DNA of 64,000 bases from JBHOQX01 sp042408595. Its GTDB lineage: Bacteria > Chloroflexota > Chloroflexia > Chloroflexales > Roseiflexaceae. A program made the position numbers and the translations under genes. Position 1 is the stretch's first letter; every line of letters begins with the position of its first letter. The notes beneath the pieces are model-generated. The model had not been told where the DNA came from and searched no databases. It saw nothing but the letters and a program-made list of their open reading frames with translations. The DNA lies in the NCBI GenBank assembly GCA_042408595.1, contig JBHOQX010000017.1:38822-102821 (forward strand), in the 5' to 3' direction. This document shows positions 15,980 through 24,687 of this stretch, in pieces.

Positions 15980-17752
15980 ATGTATCGGACACACACCTGC
16001 GGCGAGTTGCGCCCGGAGCACGCCGGGCAGGAGGTCGTACTCGCCGGGTGGGTTCACCGGCGGCGCGACCACGGGCCGCTGATCTTTCTCGACCTGCGCG
16101 ACCGCTATGGGCTGACGCAGGTCGTCTTCGACTCGGCCGCCGCGCCCGAGGCCCACGCCGTCGCCGGCGATGTGCGGGCCGAGTATGTGCTGCAGGTGCG
16201 CGGGCTGGTGCGCCACCGCCCGTCCGAGGCGGTCAACCCGAACCTGCCGACCGGCGCGATCGAGGTGCTGGCCGTCGCTGCTACGGTGCTGAACCCATCC
16301 AGGAACCCGCCGATCTACATCAACAAAGAAGGTGGCGAGGACGAGGCACTACGTCTGAAGTATCGCTACCTCGATCTGCGACGCGAACGGATGCAGCGCA
16401 ATATGATCCTGCGCCACCGCGTGATCAAGTTTATCCGCGATTTTCTCGACCGCGAAGGCTTCCTCGAGATCGAGACGCCGATTCTGATCAAATCGACGCC
16501 GGAGGGTGCGCGGGACTATCTGGTGCCGAGCCGCATCCATCCCGGCGCGTTTTACGCCCTGCCGCAGAGCCCGCAGCAGCTCAAGCAGCTCCTGATGGTG
16601 GCCGGATACGACAAGTATTTCCAGATCGCCCGCTGCTTTCGCGACGAGGACCTGCGCGCCGATCGCCAGCCGGAGTTCACGCAGCTCGATATGGAGCTGA
16701 GTTTTGTCGATCAGGAGGACGTGCTGGCGCTGATCGAGCGGCTGTTTACCGAGCTGGCGCGGGAGGTGACGCCGCACAAGCGCCTGATCACCCCCTTCCC
16801 GCGCCTGACCTACGCCGAGGCGCTGGCGCGCTACGGCACCGACAAGCCGGACCTGCGCTACGGGCTGGAGCTGGTCAACCTGGGCGATGTCGTCGCCGAA
16901 AGTCAGTTTGCGGTCTTTCGCGAGGCGCTGGCGGCCGGCGGCCAGGTGAAGGGCATCCGTGTGCCGGGGGCCGGTGGTTACTCGCGCAAACAGCTCGATG
17001 AATTGACCGAGATCGCCCGGCAGATGGGTGCGAAGGGGCTGCTGTGGGCCGCGCTCCAGGGCGGCGCCGCGCCAGAGCAGGTGCGCTCTAGCTTCGGCAG
17101 GCAGGTGTCGCCGGAGGAGATGGCGGCGATCATCGCGCGGATGGGTGGCCAGCCGGACGACCTGCTGCTGATCGTCGCCGGGACGCCGAAGGTCGTCGCG
17201 CAGGCGCTCGACCGGCTGCGCCGCGAGTTCGGCGCGCGGCTCGGCCTGGCCGACCCGGACGTGCTGGCGTTCGCCTGGGTGCTCGATTTCCCGCTGGTCG
17301 AGTGGAACGCGGACGAAGGGCGCTGGGACGCGGTGCACCATCCGTTCACCGCGCCGCAAGACGCCGACCTGCCGCTGCTCGACACCGACCCGGGCCGGGT
17401 GCGCGCCAAGGCGTACGACATCATCCTGAACGGCTACGAGGCCGGCGGCGGCTCGATCCGCATCCATCGGCGCGATATTCAGCAAAAGATGTTCGATCTG
17501 CTCGGCATCAGCCGCGAGACGGCGCAGGCGCAGTTCGGCCATATGCTGGAGGCCTTCGAGTACGGCGCGCCGCCCCACGGCGGCATCGCCCCCGGCATCG
17601 ACCGGCTGGTGATGCTGCTGGCGGACGAGGAGACCATCCGCGAGGTGATGGCCTTCCCGAAGACGCAGCAGGCGGTGGACCTGATGACCAACGCGCCGTC
17701 GCCGGTGGACGAGCGGCAGCTCAGGGAGTTGCACATCAAGGTCGTGAAGTGA
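15980..17752 (+). CDS. aspS: aspartyl-tRNA synthetase
   Basis: 590 residues, the full bacterial length. An N-terminal OB-fold anticodon domain (MYRTHTCGELRPEHAGQEV, VLAGWVHRRRDHGPLIFLDLRD) is followed by the class II core: motif 1 region DFLDREGFLEIETPIL, the PEGARDYLVPSR loop, QSPQQLKQLLMVAGYDKYFQIARCFRDEDLRADRQ (in part, motif 2), the bacterial GAD insertion around 290-420, and motif 3 GIAPGIDRLVMLLAD. Charges tRNA-Asp in the cytoplasm. Whether it also charges tRNA-Asn was not judged. The ATG at 15980 gives the canonical N-terminus. Confidence 0.98.
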   Translation: MYRTHTCGELRPEHAGQEVVLAGWVHRRRDHGPLIFLDLRDRYGLTQVVFDSAAAPEAHAVAGDVRAEYVLQVRGLVRHRPSEAVNPNLPTGAIEVLAVAATVLNPSRNPPIYINKEGGEDEALRLKYRYLDLRRERMQRNMILRHRVIKFIRDFLDREGFLEIETPILIKSTPEGARDYLVPSRIHPGAFYALPQSPQQLKQLLMVAGYDKYFQIARCFRDEDLRADRQPEFTQLDMELSFVDQEDVLALIERLFTELAREVTPHKRLITPFPRLTYAEALARYGTDKPDLRYGLELVNLGDVVAESQFAVFREALAAGGQVKGIRVPGAGGYSRKQLDELTEIARQMGAKGLLWAALQGGAAPEQVRSSFGRQVSPEEMAAIIARMGGQPDDLLLIVAGTPKVVAQALDRLRREFGARLGLADPDVLAFAWVLDFPLVEWNADEGRWDAVHHPFTAPQDADLPLLDTDPGRVRAKAYDIILNGYEAGGGSIRIHRRDIQQKMFDLLGISRETAQAQFGHMLEAFEYGAPPHGGIAPGIDRLVMLLADEETIREVMAFPKTQQAVDLMTNAPSPVDERQLRELHIKVVK

Positions 17753-17832
17753 GGGTTCCGCCCCCGCTGGGGAAGTTTGGAGGGCCTGCGGACCCGTTTC
17801 CTCCGCTGCGGGATCATCCAGGGGAGTGCTCC

Positions 17833-18969
17833 ATGTTTCCCACGCTCACGCTTTCCGGCGCGGCGCGGGCGCGCGGTCTGGCCTACGGGCGCGGCGCGGC
17901 CCCGCTGATCCGCCACAGCATCGCCAGCTACGCCCGGCTGTTCGCCTGGCAGCGCGGCATGGCCTGGGCGGAGGTCTGCGCCGCAGCTCGCGCCTATGGG
18001 CCGGTGCTGGGCGAGTACGCACCGGAGGTGCTGGAGGAACTGCGTGGCATCGCCGCGGGCAGTGGGCGCGAGCTGGACGAGATCCTGGCGCTGAACGCCC
18101 GCACCGAGCTGCTCGCCGGCGCGCGCCACGGCCCGGCGCACCCGGGCTACGCCGCGGCCGTCGGGGCGAACCGCGCGGCGGGCGTGCCGGAGCATGGCGA
18201 ATGCACCACCGTCGCGGCGCTGCCGGAGGCCACCGCCGCGGGAGAAACGCTGCTGGCGCAAACCTGGGACTGGACAGGCGATCAGCGGGCGGCCTGCGTC
18301 GTGCTGCGGCTGCGCGCGCCCGGCCAGCCGGAGGCGCTGACCGTCACCGAGGCCGGGATCGTCGCCAAGATCGGGCTGAACAGCGCTGGGCTGGCGCTGA
18401 GCCTGAACATCCTCGCATCGCTGGACGATGGCCGCGAGCCGGGGATGCCGGTGCATGTGCTGCTGCGGTGGCTGCTGGCGGCGCATAGCGTCGACGAGGC
18501 GGTCGAGATCGCCGGGCAGGCGCGGGCCGGGGCGTCGTCGTGCGTGACCGTGGCCGACGCCGCCGGCCGCGCGGCGAGCCTGGAGATCACCCCCGGCGGC
18601 ATCGGCGTGCTTCGGCCAGAGCGCGGCCTGCTGGTCCATACGAACCACTGCGTCACCGCAGCGGCGCGCGCCGGCGAATGCCCGCTCCCGCCGATCTCCA
18701 GCAGCATCCCGCGCTTCGAGCGCGCCCGCGAGCTGCTGGCGGCGCGGCACGGCCGGCTCGACCGCGATGCCCTGATCGCCGTGCTGCGCGATCGGGCCGG
18801 CGCGCCGGACTGCATCTGCCGCCACCCCGACCCGGCGGTTCCCCCCGCCGATCGGGTGGAGTCGGTGTTCGGCGCGGTGATGGACACCCGCGCGCGGGTG
18901 ATGTACCTCGCCGCCGGCCTGCCCGACCAGACGACATTCGAGCCGCTAAGACTCGAAGAGGCTGTCTGA
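17833..18969 (+). CDS. C45-type peptidase / acyl-CoA:6-APA acyltransferase-like Ntn hydrolase
   Basis: 378 residues from ATG 17833 after AGGGGAG. The N-terminal half has the RARGLAYGRGAAPLI and LRGIAAGSGRELDEILALNARTEL landmarks of the family. The autocatalytic nucleophile is probably the Cys in EHGECTTVAALPE (about residue 121), followed by LAQTWDW. VAKIGLNSAGLALSLNIL and LVHTNHCVT are further family motifs. Such proteins self-cleave before the Cys and hydrolyse or transfer acyl groups; the substrate is unknown. The last codons (EAV and the TGA stop) lie inside the left tip of a dispersed repeat, so the native C-terminus may have been changed by its insertion. Confidence 0.85.
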   Translation: MFPTLTLSGAARARGLAYGRGAAPLIRHSIASYARLFAWQRGMAWAEVCAAARAYGPVLGEYAPEVLEELRGIAAGSGRELDEILALNARTELLAGARHGPAHPGYAAAVGANRAAGVPEHGECTTVAALPEATAAGETLLAQTWDWTGDQRAACVVLRLRAPGQPEALTVTEAGIVAKIGLNSAGLALSLNILASLDDGREPGMPVHVLLRWLLAAHSVDEAVEIAGQARAGASSCVTVADAAGRAASLEITPGGIGVLRPERGLLVHTNHCVTAAARAGECPLPPISSSIPRFERARELLAARHGRLDRDALIAVLRDRAGAPDCICRHPDPAVPPADRVESVFGAVMDTRARVMYLAAGLPDQTTFEPLRLEEAV

Positions 18970-19055
18970 AACGCTCCCGGCGGAGGTGTTGGGGCCGTAG
19001 GCCACCAAACGAAACCGGCGCCGCCCGCCAAACCGCCCTGTTTCAGGGCGCTGCT
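18958..19055 (+). repeat. TIR repeat family, copy 1
   Basis: The left tip GAGGCTGTCTGAAACGCTCC and the right tip CCCTGTTTCAGGGCGCTGC are imperfect inverted repeats. The left tip matches 32055 in the same orientation and 20142 inverted. The copy begins inside the last codons of the preceding gene. Non-autonomous (MITE-like) behaviour is inferred; no transposase that would mobilise it is recognised here. Confidence 0.6.
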
Positions 19056-19059
19056 ACGT

Positions 19060-19152
19060 GCAGAGCGCACAATGCAACGTGCAATGCTCAAGGGTCGAAG
19101 TGCAGCGTGCATCGTGAGCCGCTGCCCCCAACGCTACACGTTCCACGCTGCA
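19060..19152. repeat. degenerate inverted 'word' repeat (GTGCAGCGTG type)
   Basis: Reiterated GTGCA/AACGTGCA/GTGCAGCGTGCATCGTG words are answered by AACGCTACACGTTCCACGCTGCACTCT, giving a long imperfect hairpin between convergent genes. It may act as a bidirectional terminator; there is no U-tract. Confidence 0.5.
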
Positions 19153-19154
19153 CT

Positions 19155-19874
19155 CTAAAGGTCCACCTGTTTCGGCATCACCGGCAGCTCATCCACCCGC
19201 AGCGACGGCGGCAGCGTACAGAGCCAGAGGATCGCCTGGGCCACGTCGTGCGCCGACATGAGCTGGCGACGGAACTCTTCGCTCGGGTTGAGCGGATGGA
19301 TATCGGTGTTGATCAGCCCGGCGATCAGCATCGTCACATAGATGTTAAGCGGGCGCAGCTCCTGAGCCAGGGCCTGCGATAGCCCGGCGAGGCCGAATTT
19401 CGCCGCGCAGAACGGCGCGATATTCGCCACGCCAACCTTGCCGACGCGCGAGCCGATGTTGACGATCCTGCCGCTCCTCTGGCGTTTCATGTGTGGGATC
19501 ACGGCGCGTGCCGAGTAGAAGCTGCCGGTCAGGTTCGTGTCGATCACCGTGCGGAACTCGGCATCGCTGAACTGTTCGAGCGATGCGACCTTGAGCGCGA
19601 TCCCGGCGCTGTTGACCAGGATATCGATCCGTCCGAAGAGGTTGTACGCGCTCTCGACCAGCCGGTCCACCTGCTGCGATGCGGTGACGTCGGTCGGAAT
19701 GGCGATCGCCCGCCCGCCCTCGCCGGCGATCTCGCCGACCAGCCACTCCAGCCGGTCGCGCCGCCGTGCTGCTCCGACCACGACCGCGCCTTCGCGCGCC
19801 AGTACGCGCGCCGTCTCGTAGCCCACGCCGCTCGACGCGCCGGTGATGATCGCAACCCGCCCCTGCAGCTTCAT
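19155..19874 (-). CDS. short-chain dehydrogenase/reductase-like protein lacking the catalytic Tyr
   Basis: ATG 19874 (MKLQGRVAIITG) follows AGGAGG and is preferred to the longer frame. 239 residues: the NAD(P) loop TGASSGVGYE, an Arg-rich dinucleotide contact ARRRD, DILVNSAGIAL and the serine-bearing IVNIGSRVG. The YxxxK signature reads FCAAK (APFCAAKFG), so the catalytic Tyr is Phe while Lys and Ser remain. SDRs with this change are usually weak or inactive as oxidoreductases, or act in binding. Divergent from the CoA-transferase gene. Confidence 0.85.
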   Translation of the reverse strand: MKLQGRVAIITGASSGVGYETARVLAREGAVVVGAARRRDRLEWLVGEIAGEGGRAIAIPTDVTASQQVDRLVESAYNLFGRIDILVNSAGIALKVASLEQFSDAEFRTVIDTNLTGSFYSARAVIPHMKRQRSGRIVNIGSRVGKVGVANIAPFCAAKFGLAGLSQALAQELRPLNIYVTMLIAGLINTDIHPLNPSEEFRRQLMSAHDVAQAILWLCTLPPSLRVDELPVMPKQVDL

Positions 19875-19939
19875 CCGCGCCTCCTGCCCTTGCCTTGGCC
19901 CGCTGCATGATAGTACCATACACTGTGGGTGTGGGGTGG

Positions 19940-19995
19940 AGGCGGTAACAGTTCAGAGTTCAGAGGGTACAGTTCAACGCTCAAAGTTCAATATT
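19940..19995. repeat. degenerate 'word' repeat (CAGTTCA/TTCAAAG type)
   Basis: A run of CAGTTCAGAGTTCAGAG and CAGTTCAACGCTCAAAG-like units without strict period. The same word family is at 32005-32030 and in 40431-40545. Lies between divergent genes beside copy 3 of the TIR repeat. Confidence 0.5.
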
Positions 19996-20142
19996 CAGAA
20001 GCTTCTGCAACGGGGAGGTGTGACGGGCGCAGCCCGCCAAGACTCTCATGTTCTGCCGCGCGAGCGGCGGCTGAGCCGCCCGCGCGGCGGGGCTGGGGGC
20101 CGGCGGCCCCCGCCCCCCGCTGGGCGCGTTTCAGACAGCCTC
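19996..20142 (-). repeat. TIR repeat family, copy 3 (inverted)
   Basis: The right tip GCGTTTCAGACAGCCTC (to 20142) is the reverse complement of the left tip at 18958. The left tip TTCAGAAGCTTCTGCAACGG is the reverse complement of the right tip of the 32055 copy, including TCAGAAGC outside it. The interior is GC-rich with GCCCGCC / GGCGGGC runs. Confidence 0.6.
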
Positions 20143-20181
20143 GTAGAACTCTCCGCGCTCAACTCAGAACGGGAATCGCCT

Positions 20182-21333
20182 ATGCAACCACTCACCGGCA
20201 TCACGGTCCTCGACCTGACCCGCCTGTTGCCGGGCGGCTTCTGCACGCTGGTCCTGGCCGATCTCGGCGCGGACGTGATCAAGATCGAGGAGCCGGGGCG
20301 CGGCGATTACCTGCGCTTCATGCCGCCGCTGGGCCACACCCAGAGCGCGCTCTTCACTGCGTTGAATCGCGGCAAGCGTAGCCTGACGCTCAACCTAAAA
20401 AGCCCGGAGGGATGTGGGCTGCTGCTGGAGCTGGCGCGCGGCGCAGATGTCCTTATCGACGGCTACCGGCCTGGCGTGTTGGCGCGGCTGGGGCTACCGC
20501 ACGAGGCGCTGCGCGCCGCCAATCCGCAGCTGATCATGTGCGCGATCACCGGCTACGGCCAGCACGGCCCGCTCGCCGGGCGCGCCGGGCATGACCTGAA
20601 CTACCTGGGCTACGCCGGAGCGCTCGGGCTGTTCGCGCCGCGTGGCGGCGGCCCGCCGATCGTGCCGGGGATACAGCTTGCCGACATCGGCGGGGGCGCG
20701 CTGGCGGCGGCGCTCGGCATCCTGGCCGCGCTGCTGGAACGGCAGCGCACCGGTGCGGGGCAGGTGCTGGACATCTCGATGACCGGCGGCGTGCTGCACT
20801 GGCTGGCGCTGGCCGCGGCCGAGTTCTGGGCCACCGGCGAGGCCCCGGCCGGCGGGCGCGGACCGCTCTCCGGCGGCTACGCCTGCTACAGCGTCTACGC
20901 CACCGCCGACGACCGCGCCCTGACGGTCGCCGCGGTCGAGCCGCACTTCTGGGCGAACCTGTGCCGGGCGCTTGGGCGCGAGGCGTTCATTCCGCTGCAA
21001 TATGCGCCATGGCCGGAGCAGGCGCGCCTGTTCGCCGAGCTGGATGCGCTCTTCCGCCAGCGTCCGCTCGACGCCTGGATGGAGCTGCTTGCCGGGGCGG
21101 ATGTGTGCGTCGGCCCGGTGCTGACCCTGCCAGAGGGGCTGGCGCTGCACGGCGCGCGGCTGATCACGCTCGACCAGCCGGGCGAGGGGCGGCTGCGGCA
21201 GATCGGCGGGCTGTTCGGCACGGCGGTGGCCCGCCCGGCCCCGGCGCTCGGCGAGCACACCGCCGAGGTGCTGGCGGCGCTAGGGCGTGGGCCGGAGGAG
21301 GTGGCCGCGCTGCGGGCGGCGGGCGTCCTATAA
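20182..21333 (+). CDS. class III (CaiB/BaiF) CoA-transferase
   Basis: 383 residues from ATG 20182 (MQPLTGITVLDLTRLLPGGF). Family marks: VLADLGADVIKIEEPGRGDYLR, FTALNRGKRSLTLNLKS, GADVLIDGYRPGVLARLGL, AITGYGQHGPLAGRAGHDLNYLGYAGAL (in part), and the catalytic Asp in RAGHDLNYL. It moves CoA between carboxylic acids in the cytoplasm. Substrate unknown; alpha-methylacyl-CoA racemase-like activity is possible since the group shares this fold. No SD better than GGGAATC is visible. Stands alone between the repeat block and SdpI. Confidence 0.92.
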   Translation: MQPLTGITVLDLTRLLPGGFCTLVLADLGADVIKIEEPGRGDYLRFMPPLGHTQSALFTALNRGKRSLTLNLKSPEGCGLLLELARGADVLIDGYRPGVLARLGLPHEALRAANPQLIMCAITGYGQHGPLAGRAGHDLNYLGYAGALGLFAPRGGGPPIVPGIQLADIGGGALAAALGILAALLERQRTGAGQVLDISMTGGVLHWLALAAAEFWATGEAPAGGRGPLSGGYACYSVYATADDRALTVAAVEPHFWANLCRALGREAFIPLQYAPWPEQARLFAELDALFRQRPLDAWMELLAGADVCVGPVLTLPEGLALHGARLITLDQPGEGRLRQIGGLFGTAVARPAPALGEHTAEVLAALGRGPEEVAALRAAGVL

Positions 21334-21416
21334 CCAGAGACGAAGGGGGACGGGCGAACGTCGGCCGATATCGACCGCCTCTGCTCGCCTTTGTCGGTCG
21401 CCGTTCGCCTTGCGCC

Positions 21417-21752
21417 TCATTTCGCCAGCCTGCCCAGGTAGCGGAACGACAGCCCGACCGACAGCGCGAGCGCGACGCCCATCACCGCCGTGCAGGCCAG
21501 GGCATAGGCGTCTGTGCTGAGGCCCGGCAGAAGCCTCAAGAGCAGCGCGGCAGCGATCGTCGCGATCCCCGACCAGAGCAGTCCGCGGCCGGCATAAGCG
21601 TTCGCCGCGTACCAGACATCCCGGTTCTCCAGGGTGCGCCGGACGCGGAAGCCGTACCACGGGTTCGGCGGCACGCGCCGCCAGATGAGCGGCAGCGCCA
21701 GGACGCTCAGCAGCGCGCCGACGATGAGAAACAGCACGGTCAACAGGCCCAT
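21417..21752 (-). CDS. SdpI-family small membrane protein
   Basis: 111 residues with three hydrophobic helices. The characteristic PPNPWYGFRVRRTLENRDVWY followed by NAYAGRGLLWSGI is the SdpI signature. SdpI in Bacillus gives immunity to the SdpC toxin, but most homologues are uncharacterised membrane proteins. No sdpC-like or sdpR-like gene is adjacent. Divergent from the DAHP synthase gene. Confidence 0.8.
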   Translation of the reverse strand: MGLLTVLFLIVGALLSVLALPLIWRRVPPNPWYGFRVRRTLENRDVWYAANAYAGRGLLWSGIATIAAALLLRLLPGLSTDAYALACTAVMGVALALSVGLSFRYLGRLAK

Positions 21753-21792
21753 ATGCGCTCCTTTCGCGCCGCGCCGGGTAGCAGGCGCGGTA

Positions 21793-21801
21793 TGCTATAC
21801 T
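21793..21801 (+). promoter_or_regulatory. extended -10 promoter element (TGCTATACT)
   Basis: TG-N-TATACT about 280 bases upstream of the DAHP synthase start, with no clear -35. The remaining leader (21802-22083) contains no gene; it is GC-rich with CTCTGCG words near 21960 but has no recognised riboswitch. Confidence 0.4.
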
Positions 21802-22083
21802 AGAAGTACGGTTTCGCGCCGCAGGCGTGACGGACCATCGGCCTGTCGCGCTCGCAGCCGCGATCGGGTGCCGCCGCCCGCGCCGATGCTCCATCGGCGA
21901 CAACCGCCATCCGGGATGCAGCATATGCCGCGAGCAGTGCACAGGCGAACATCTCTGTCTCCTCTGCGCTCTCTGCGGCTACAGCTATCGGTCACAGAGC
22001 CTGCCGGCTGGTCAACGAGCGACCGCACGCGCGACGGGGCGCGCCTGGGCTGGCGGCTGCGTTGTGTCTGACAAGGAGTGCCT

Positions 22084-23151
22084 GTGCGCGTTGTTGACGA
22101 TCTGCACGTCCGGGCGTATACCCCGCTTGTCGCCCCGCGCGTGCTCAAAGAGCAGCTTCCGCTGCCGCCAGACGCCAACGAGCGGGTGTACGCCGCCCGC
22201 GAGACGATCAAGCGCATTATTCGCCGCGACGACCCGCGCCTGCTGGTGATCGTCGGGCCATGCTCGATCCATGACCCCGAGGCTGCGTTGGAGTACGCCC
22301 GCCGCCTGGCCGAGGCCGGCGCCGCCCTGCGCGACCGGCTCTTTATCGTGATGCGGACCTACCTGGAGAAGCCGCGCACGACGGTCGGCTGGCGGGGCCT
22401 GATCAACGACCCGCACATCGACGGCTCGTTCGACATGGGCGCGGGCCTGCGGATCGCCCGCGAGCTGCTCATCCGCATCCTGGCGCTTGGCGTGCCCACC
22501 GCCGCTGAGATGCTCGATCCGATCAGCCCGCAATACATCGATGATGTCGTCTGCTTCGGCGCGCTCGGCGCGCGCACGGTCGAATCGCAGACACACCGCG
22601 CGCTGGCCAGCGGCCTTTCCATGCCGGTCGGTTACAAGAATACGACCGATGGCAGCATCCAGATCGCGGCGCAGGCCTATATCGCGGCGACCCACCGCCA
22701 CAGCTTCCTGGGGATCGACCCGAACGGCGCGTGTGTCGTCGTGACGACCACCGGCAACCCGGATGGGGCGATCATTCTGCGCGGCAGCCGCACCGGCCCG
22801 AATTACGACGCGGCGAGCATGGCGCAGGCAGCGGCGCTGCTGCGCGAGGCCGGGCTGCCGCCCGCGGTGATCGTCGATTGCAGCCACGCCAACTCACGCT
22901 CCGACCACACCCGGCAGGAGGGCATCTGGCGCGAGGTGATCGACCGGCATCTGGCCACCGGCGACGCGCTGGTTGGGTTGATGGCCGAGAGCAACCTGTT
23001 CGAGGGCAAGCAGCCGATCCCCGACGACCTGTCGCAGCTCCGCTACGGCGTGTCGATCACCGATGCCTGCGTCGGCTGGGAGACGACCGAGCGGATGCTG
23101 GAGTACGCCTGGCGCCGCGTGGGCGGGCGCGTCGACGGCGCGACTCCATAA
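22084..23151 (+). CDS. aroG: 3-deoxy-7-phosphoheptulonate (DAHP) synthase, class I
   Basis: 355 residues. GTG 22084 is chosen because AAGGAG ends at 22078. First step of the shikimate pathway, joining phosphoenolpyruvate and erythrose 4-phosphate. AroG/F/H-type landmarks: VIVGPCSIHDPEAALEYA, MRTYLEKPRTTVGWRGL, PTAAEMLDPI, ESQTHRALASGL, PVGYKNTTDG, VIVDCSHANSRSD. The Cys/His/Glu/Asp metal set is present. Monocistronic here. The feedback type cannot be decided from the sequence; the short N-terminus before RETIKRII resembles regulated AroG-type enzymes. Confidence 0.95.
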   Translation: MRVVDDLHVRAYTPLVAPRVLKEQLPLPPDANERVYAARETIKRIIRRDDPRLLVIVGPCSIHDPEAALEYARRLAEAGAALRDRLFIVMRTYLEKPRTTVGWRGLINDPHIDGSFDMGAGLRIARELLIRILALGVPTAAEMLDPISPQYIDDVVCFGALGARTVESQTHRALASGLSMPVGYKNTTDGSIQIAAQAYIAATHRHSFLGIDPNGACVVVTTTGNPDGAIILRGSRTGPNYDAASMAQAAALLREAGLPPAVIVDCSHANSRSDHTRQEGIWREVIDRHLATGDALVGLMAESNLFEGKQPIPDDLSQLRYGVSITDACVGWETTERMLEYAWRRVGGRVDGATP

Positions 23152-23211
23152 GGCATGGGAAGGGTGCAAGGGAGGAGGCTGGCCGTCCCTTGCACCCTTG
23201 CGTTCCGATAC

Positions 23212-24609
23212 TTATCGCCCGAACGGCCGCCGGTGCACGAAGCGTCCTGCACCGGCCTCACCCTTCCACTCGCCGTTCTCCACCAGCACCCGCCCGCGCG
23301 ACATCACGACGACCGGCACGCCGGTGACCTCCATCCCCTCGTATAGATTGTAATCGGTGCGCTGGTGCTGCGTCGCCGCGCGGATGGTGTGGGTCTTCTC
23401 CGGGTCCCAGATGACGATGTCGGCGTCGCTGCCGGGCGCGATCACGCCCTTCTGCGGGTAGCAGCCGAACAGCTTGGCCGGGTTGGTGCAGCACAGCTCG
23501 ACCCAGCGATTGAGCGAGAAGCGCCCGCCGCGCACGCCGTGGGTGTACAGCACCAGCATCCGGTCTTCGATCCCCGGGCAGCCGTTCGGGATCTTCGCGA
23601 AATTGTCGCGCCCCAGCTCCTTGCCGACCGGCCGCCCATCCTTGCCGCCCTCGAACCAGAACGGGCAATGGTCGGTCGAGATCACCTGGAGGCTGTTGTC
23701 CGCAACGCCGCGCCAGAGGGCCTCCTGGTCGCTCGTCTCGCGGTACGGCGGCGAGCAGACCCACTTCGCACCTTCGAAGCCGGGCCGCGCTAGGTCGTCC
23801 TTGGTGAAGAAGAAGTATTGCACGCACGTCTCGGCGTGAATGTTCATGCTGCCGCGCGCCCGCGCCTGCCGCACCGCCTCGAGCGCGCCCTCGTTCGTCA
23901 GGTGGACAACATACAGCGGCGCGCCGGCGACCTCGGCCAGACGGATGGCCCGGTAGGTCGCTTCGGCCTCCAGCTCCGGCGGGCGCGTGAGCGCGTGGTA
24001 TTTCGGCGCGAGGTTGCCGGCCGCGACGGCCTCGCGCACCAGGATGTCGATCGCGTCGCCGTTCTCGGCATGGACCATGATCAGCAGGTCGTTCGCAGCG
24101 GCCTGCTGCATCGCGCGGAACAGGGTGGTGTCGTCCACCTGCAGCGCGCCCTTGTAAGCCATGAAGAGCTTGAGGCTCGTCACGCCGTACTCGACGCACC
24201 GCGGGATCTCGGCCATCACGCTGTCCGGCAGGTCGGTGATCGCCACGTGAAAGCCATAGTCGATCGCCGCCTTGCCTTCGGCCTTCGCATGCCACATGTC
24301 GAGCGTCTCGCGCAGCGTCGCGCCCTTCGGCTGGATGGCGAAATCGATGTGCATGGTCGTCCCGCCGAAGGCCGCGCCCTGGTGCCCGGTGAAGAAATCG
24401 TCCGATGAAACCGTGCCGCCGAACGGCATGTCGAGATGCGTATGCACGTCGATCCCGCCGGGGATGACATACATGCCGCCGGCGTCGATCGTCCGATCCC
24501 CGTGCAGATCGCGGCCGATGGCGACGATCTGCTCGCCGTCGATCAGGACATCGCCCTGGAAGGAATCGCCGGCGGTGACGACCGTCCCGCCTTTGATGAC
24601 TGTGGTCAT
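23212..24609 (-). CDS. hydA: dihydropyrimidinase / D-hydantoinase
   Basis: 465 residues. Cyclic amidohydrolase with metal His pair GGIDVHTHLDMPFGG, carboxylated Lys in SLKLFMAYKG, further ligands IMVHAENGD and YVVHLTNEG, and the catalytic-site STDHCPF Asp. The C-terminal KGVIAPGSDADIVIWDP is also typical. Opens dihydrouracil/dihydrothymine or hydantoin rings in reductive pyrimidine degradation. First of a minus-strand set with a molybdenum hydroxylase, LLM oxidoreductase and NMT1-like importer, which suggests import and breakdown of a pyrimidine-like compound. Dihydropyrimidine dehydrogenase and beta-ureidopropionase are not in the window. Confidence 0.95.
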   Translation of the reverse strand: MTTVIKGGTVVTAGDSFQGDVLIDGEQIVAIGRDLHGDRTIDAGGMYVIPGGIDVHTHLDMPFGGTVSSDDFFTGHQGAAFGGTTMHIDFAIQPKGATLRETLDMWHAKAEGKAAIDYGFHVAITDLPDSVMAEIPRCVEYGVTSLKLFMAYKGALQVDDTTLFRAMQQAAANDLLIMVHAENGDAIDILVREAVAAGNLAPKYHALTRPPELEAEATYRAIRLAEVAGAPLYVVHLTNEGALEAVRQARARGSMNIHAETCVQYFFFTKDDLARPGFEGAKWVCSPPYRETSDQEALWRGVADNSLQVISTDHCPFWFEGGKDGRPVGKELGRDNFAKIPNGCPGIEDRMLVLYTHGVRGGRFSLNRWVELCCTNPAKLFGCYPQKGVIAPGSDADIVIWDPEKTHTIRAATQHQRTDYNLYEGMEVTGVPVVVMSRGRVLVENGEWKGEAGAGRFVHRRPFGR

Positions 24610-24687
24610 AGCCTGCCCTCCTTGTGCTGATGCGATGGCACGATGGCCCGCCGGCGCGCTGAATCGAGCCGGTATCAGCTCACCGCG

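Noticed and set aside
16349..17734. A 461-codon open frame antisense to aspS
   Set aside because: It is a mirror of a fully conserved synthetase gene in GC-rich DNA, with His/Gln/Arg-rich, motif-free product. Similar long antisense frames (e.g. 25873-27150, 33260-34390, 55037-56779, 58200-59663, 60370-61986) were rejected for the same reason.
21417..21752. SdpI as part of a bacteriocin immunity system
   Set aside because: No toxin or SdpR-like gene is nearby; only the family resemblance remains.
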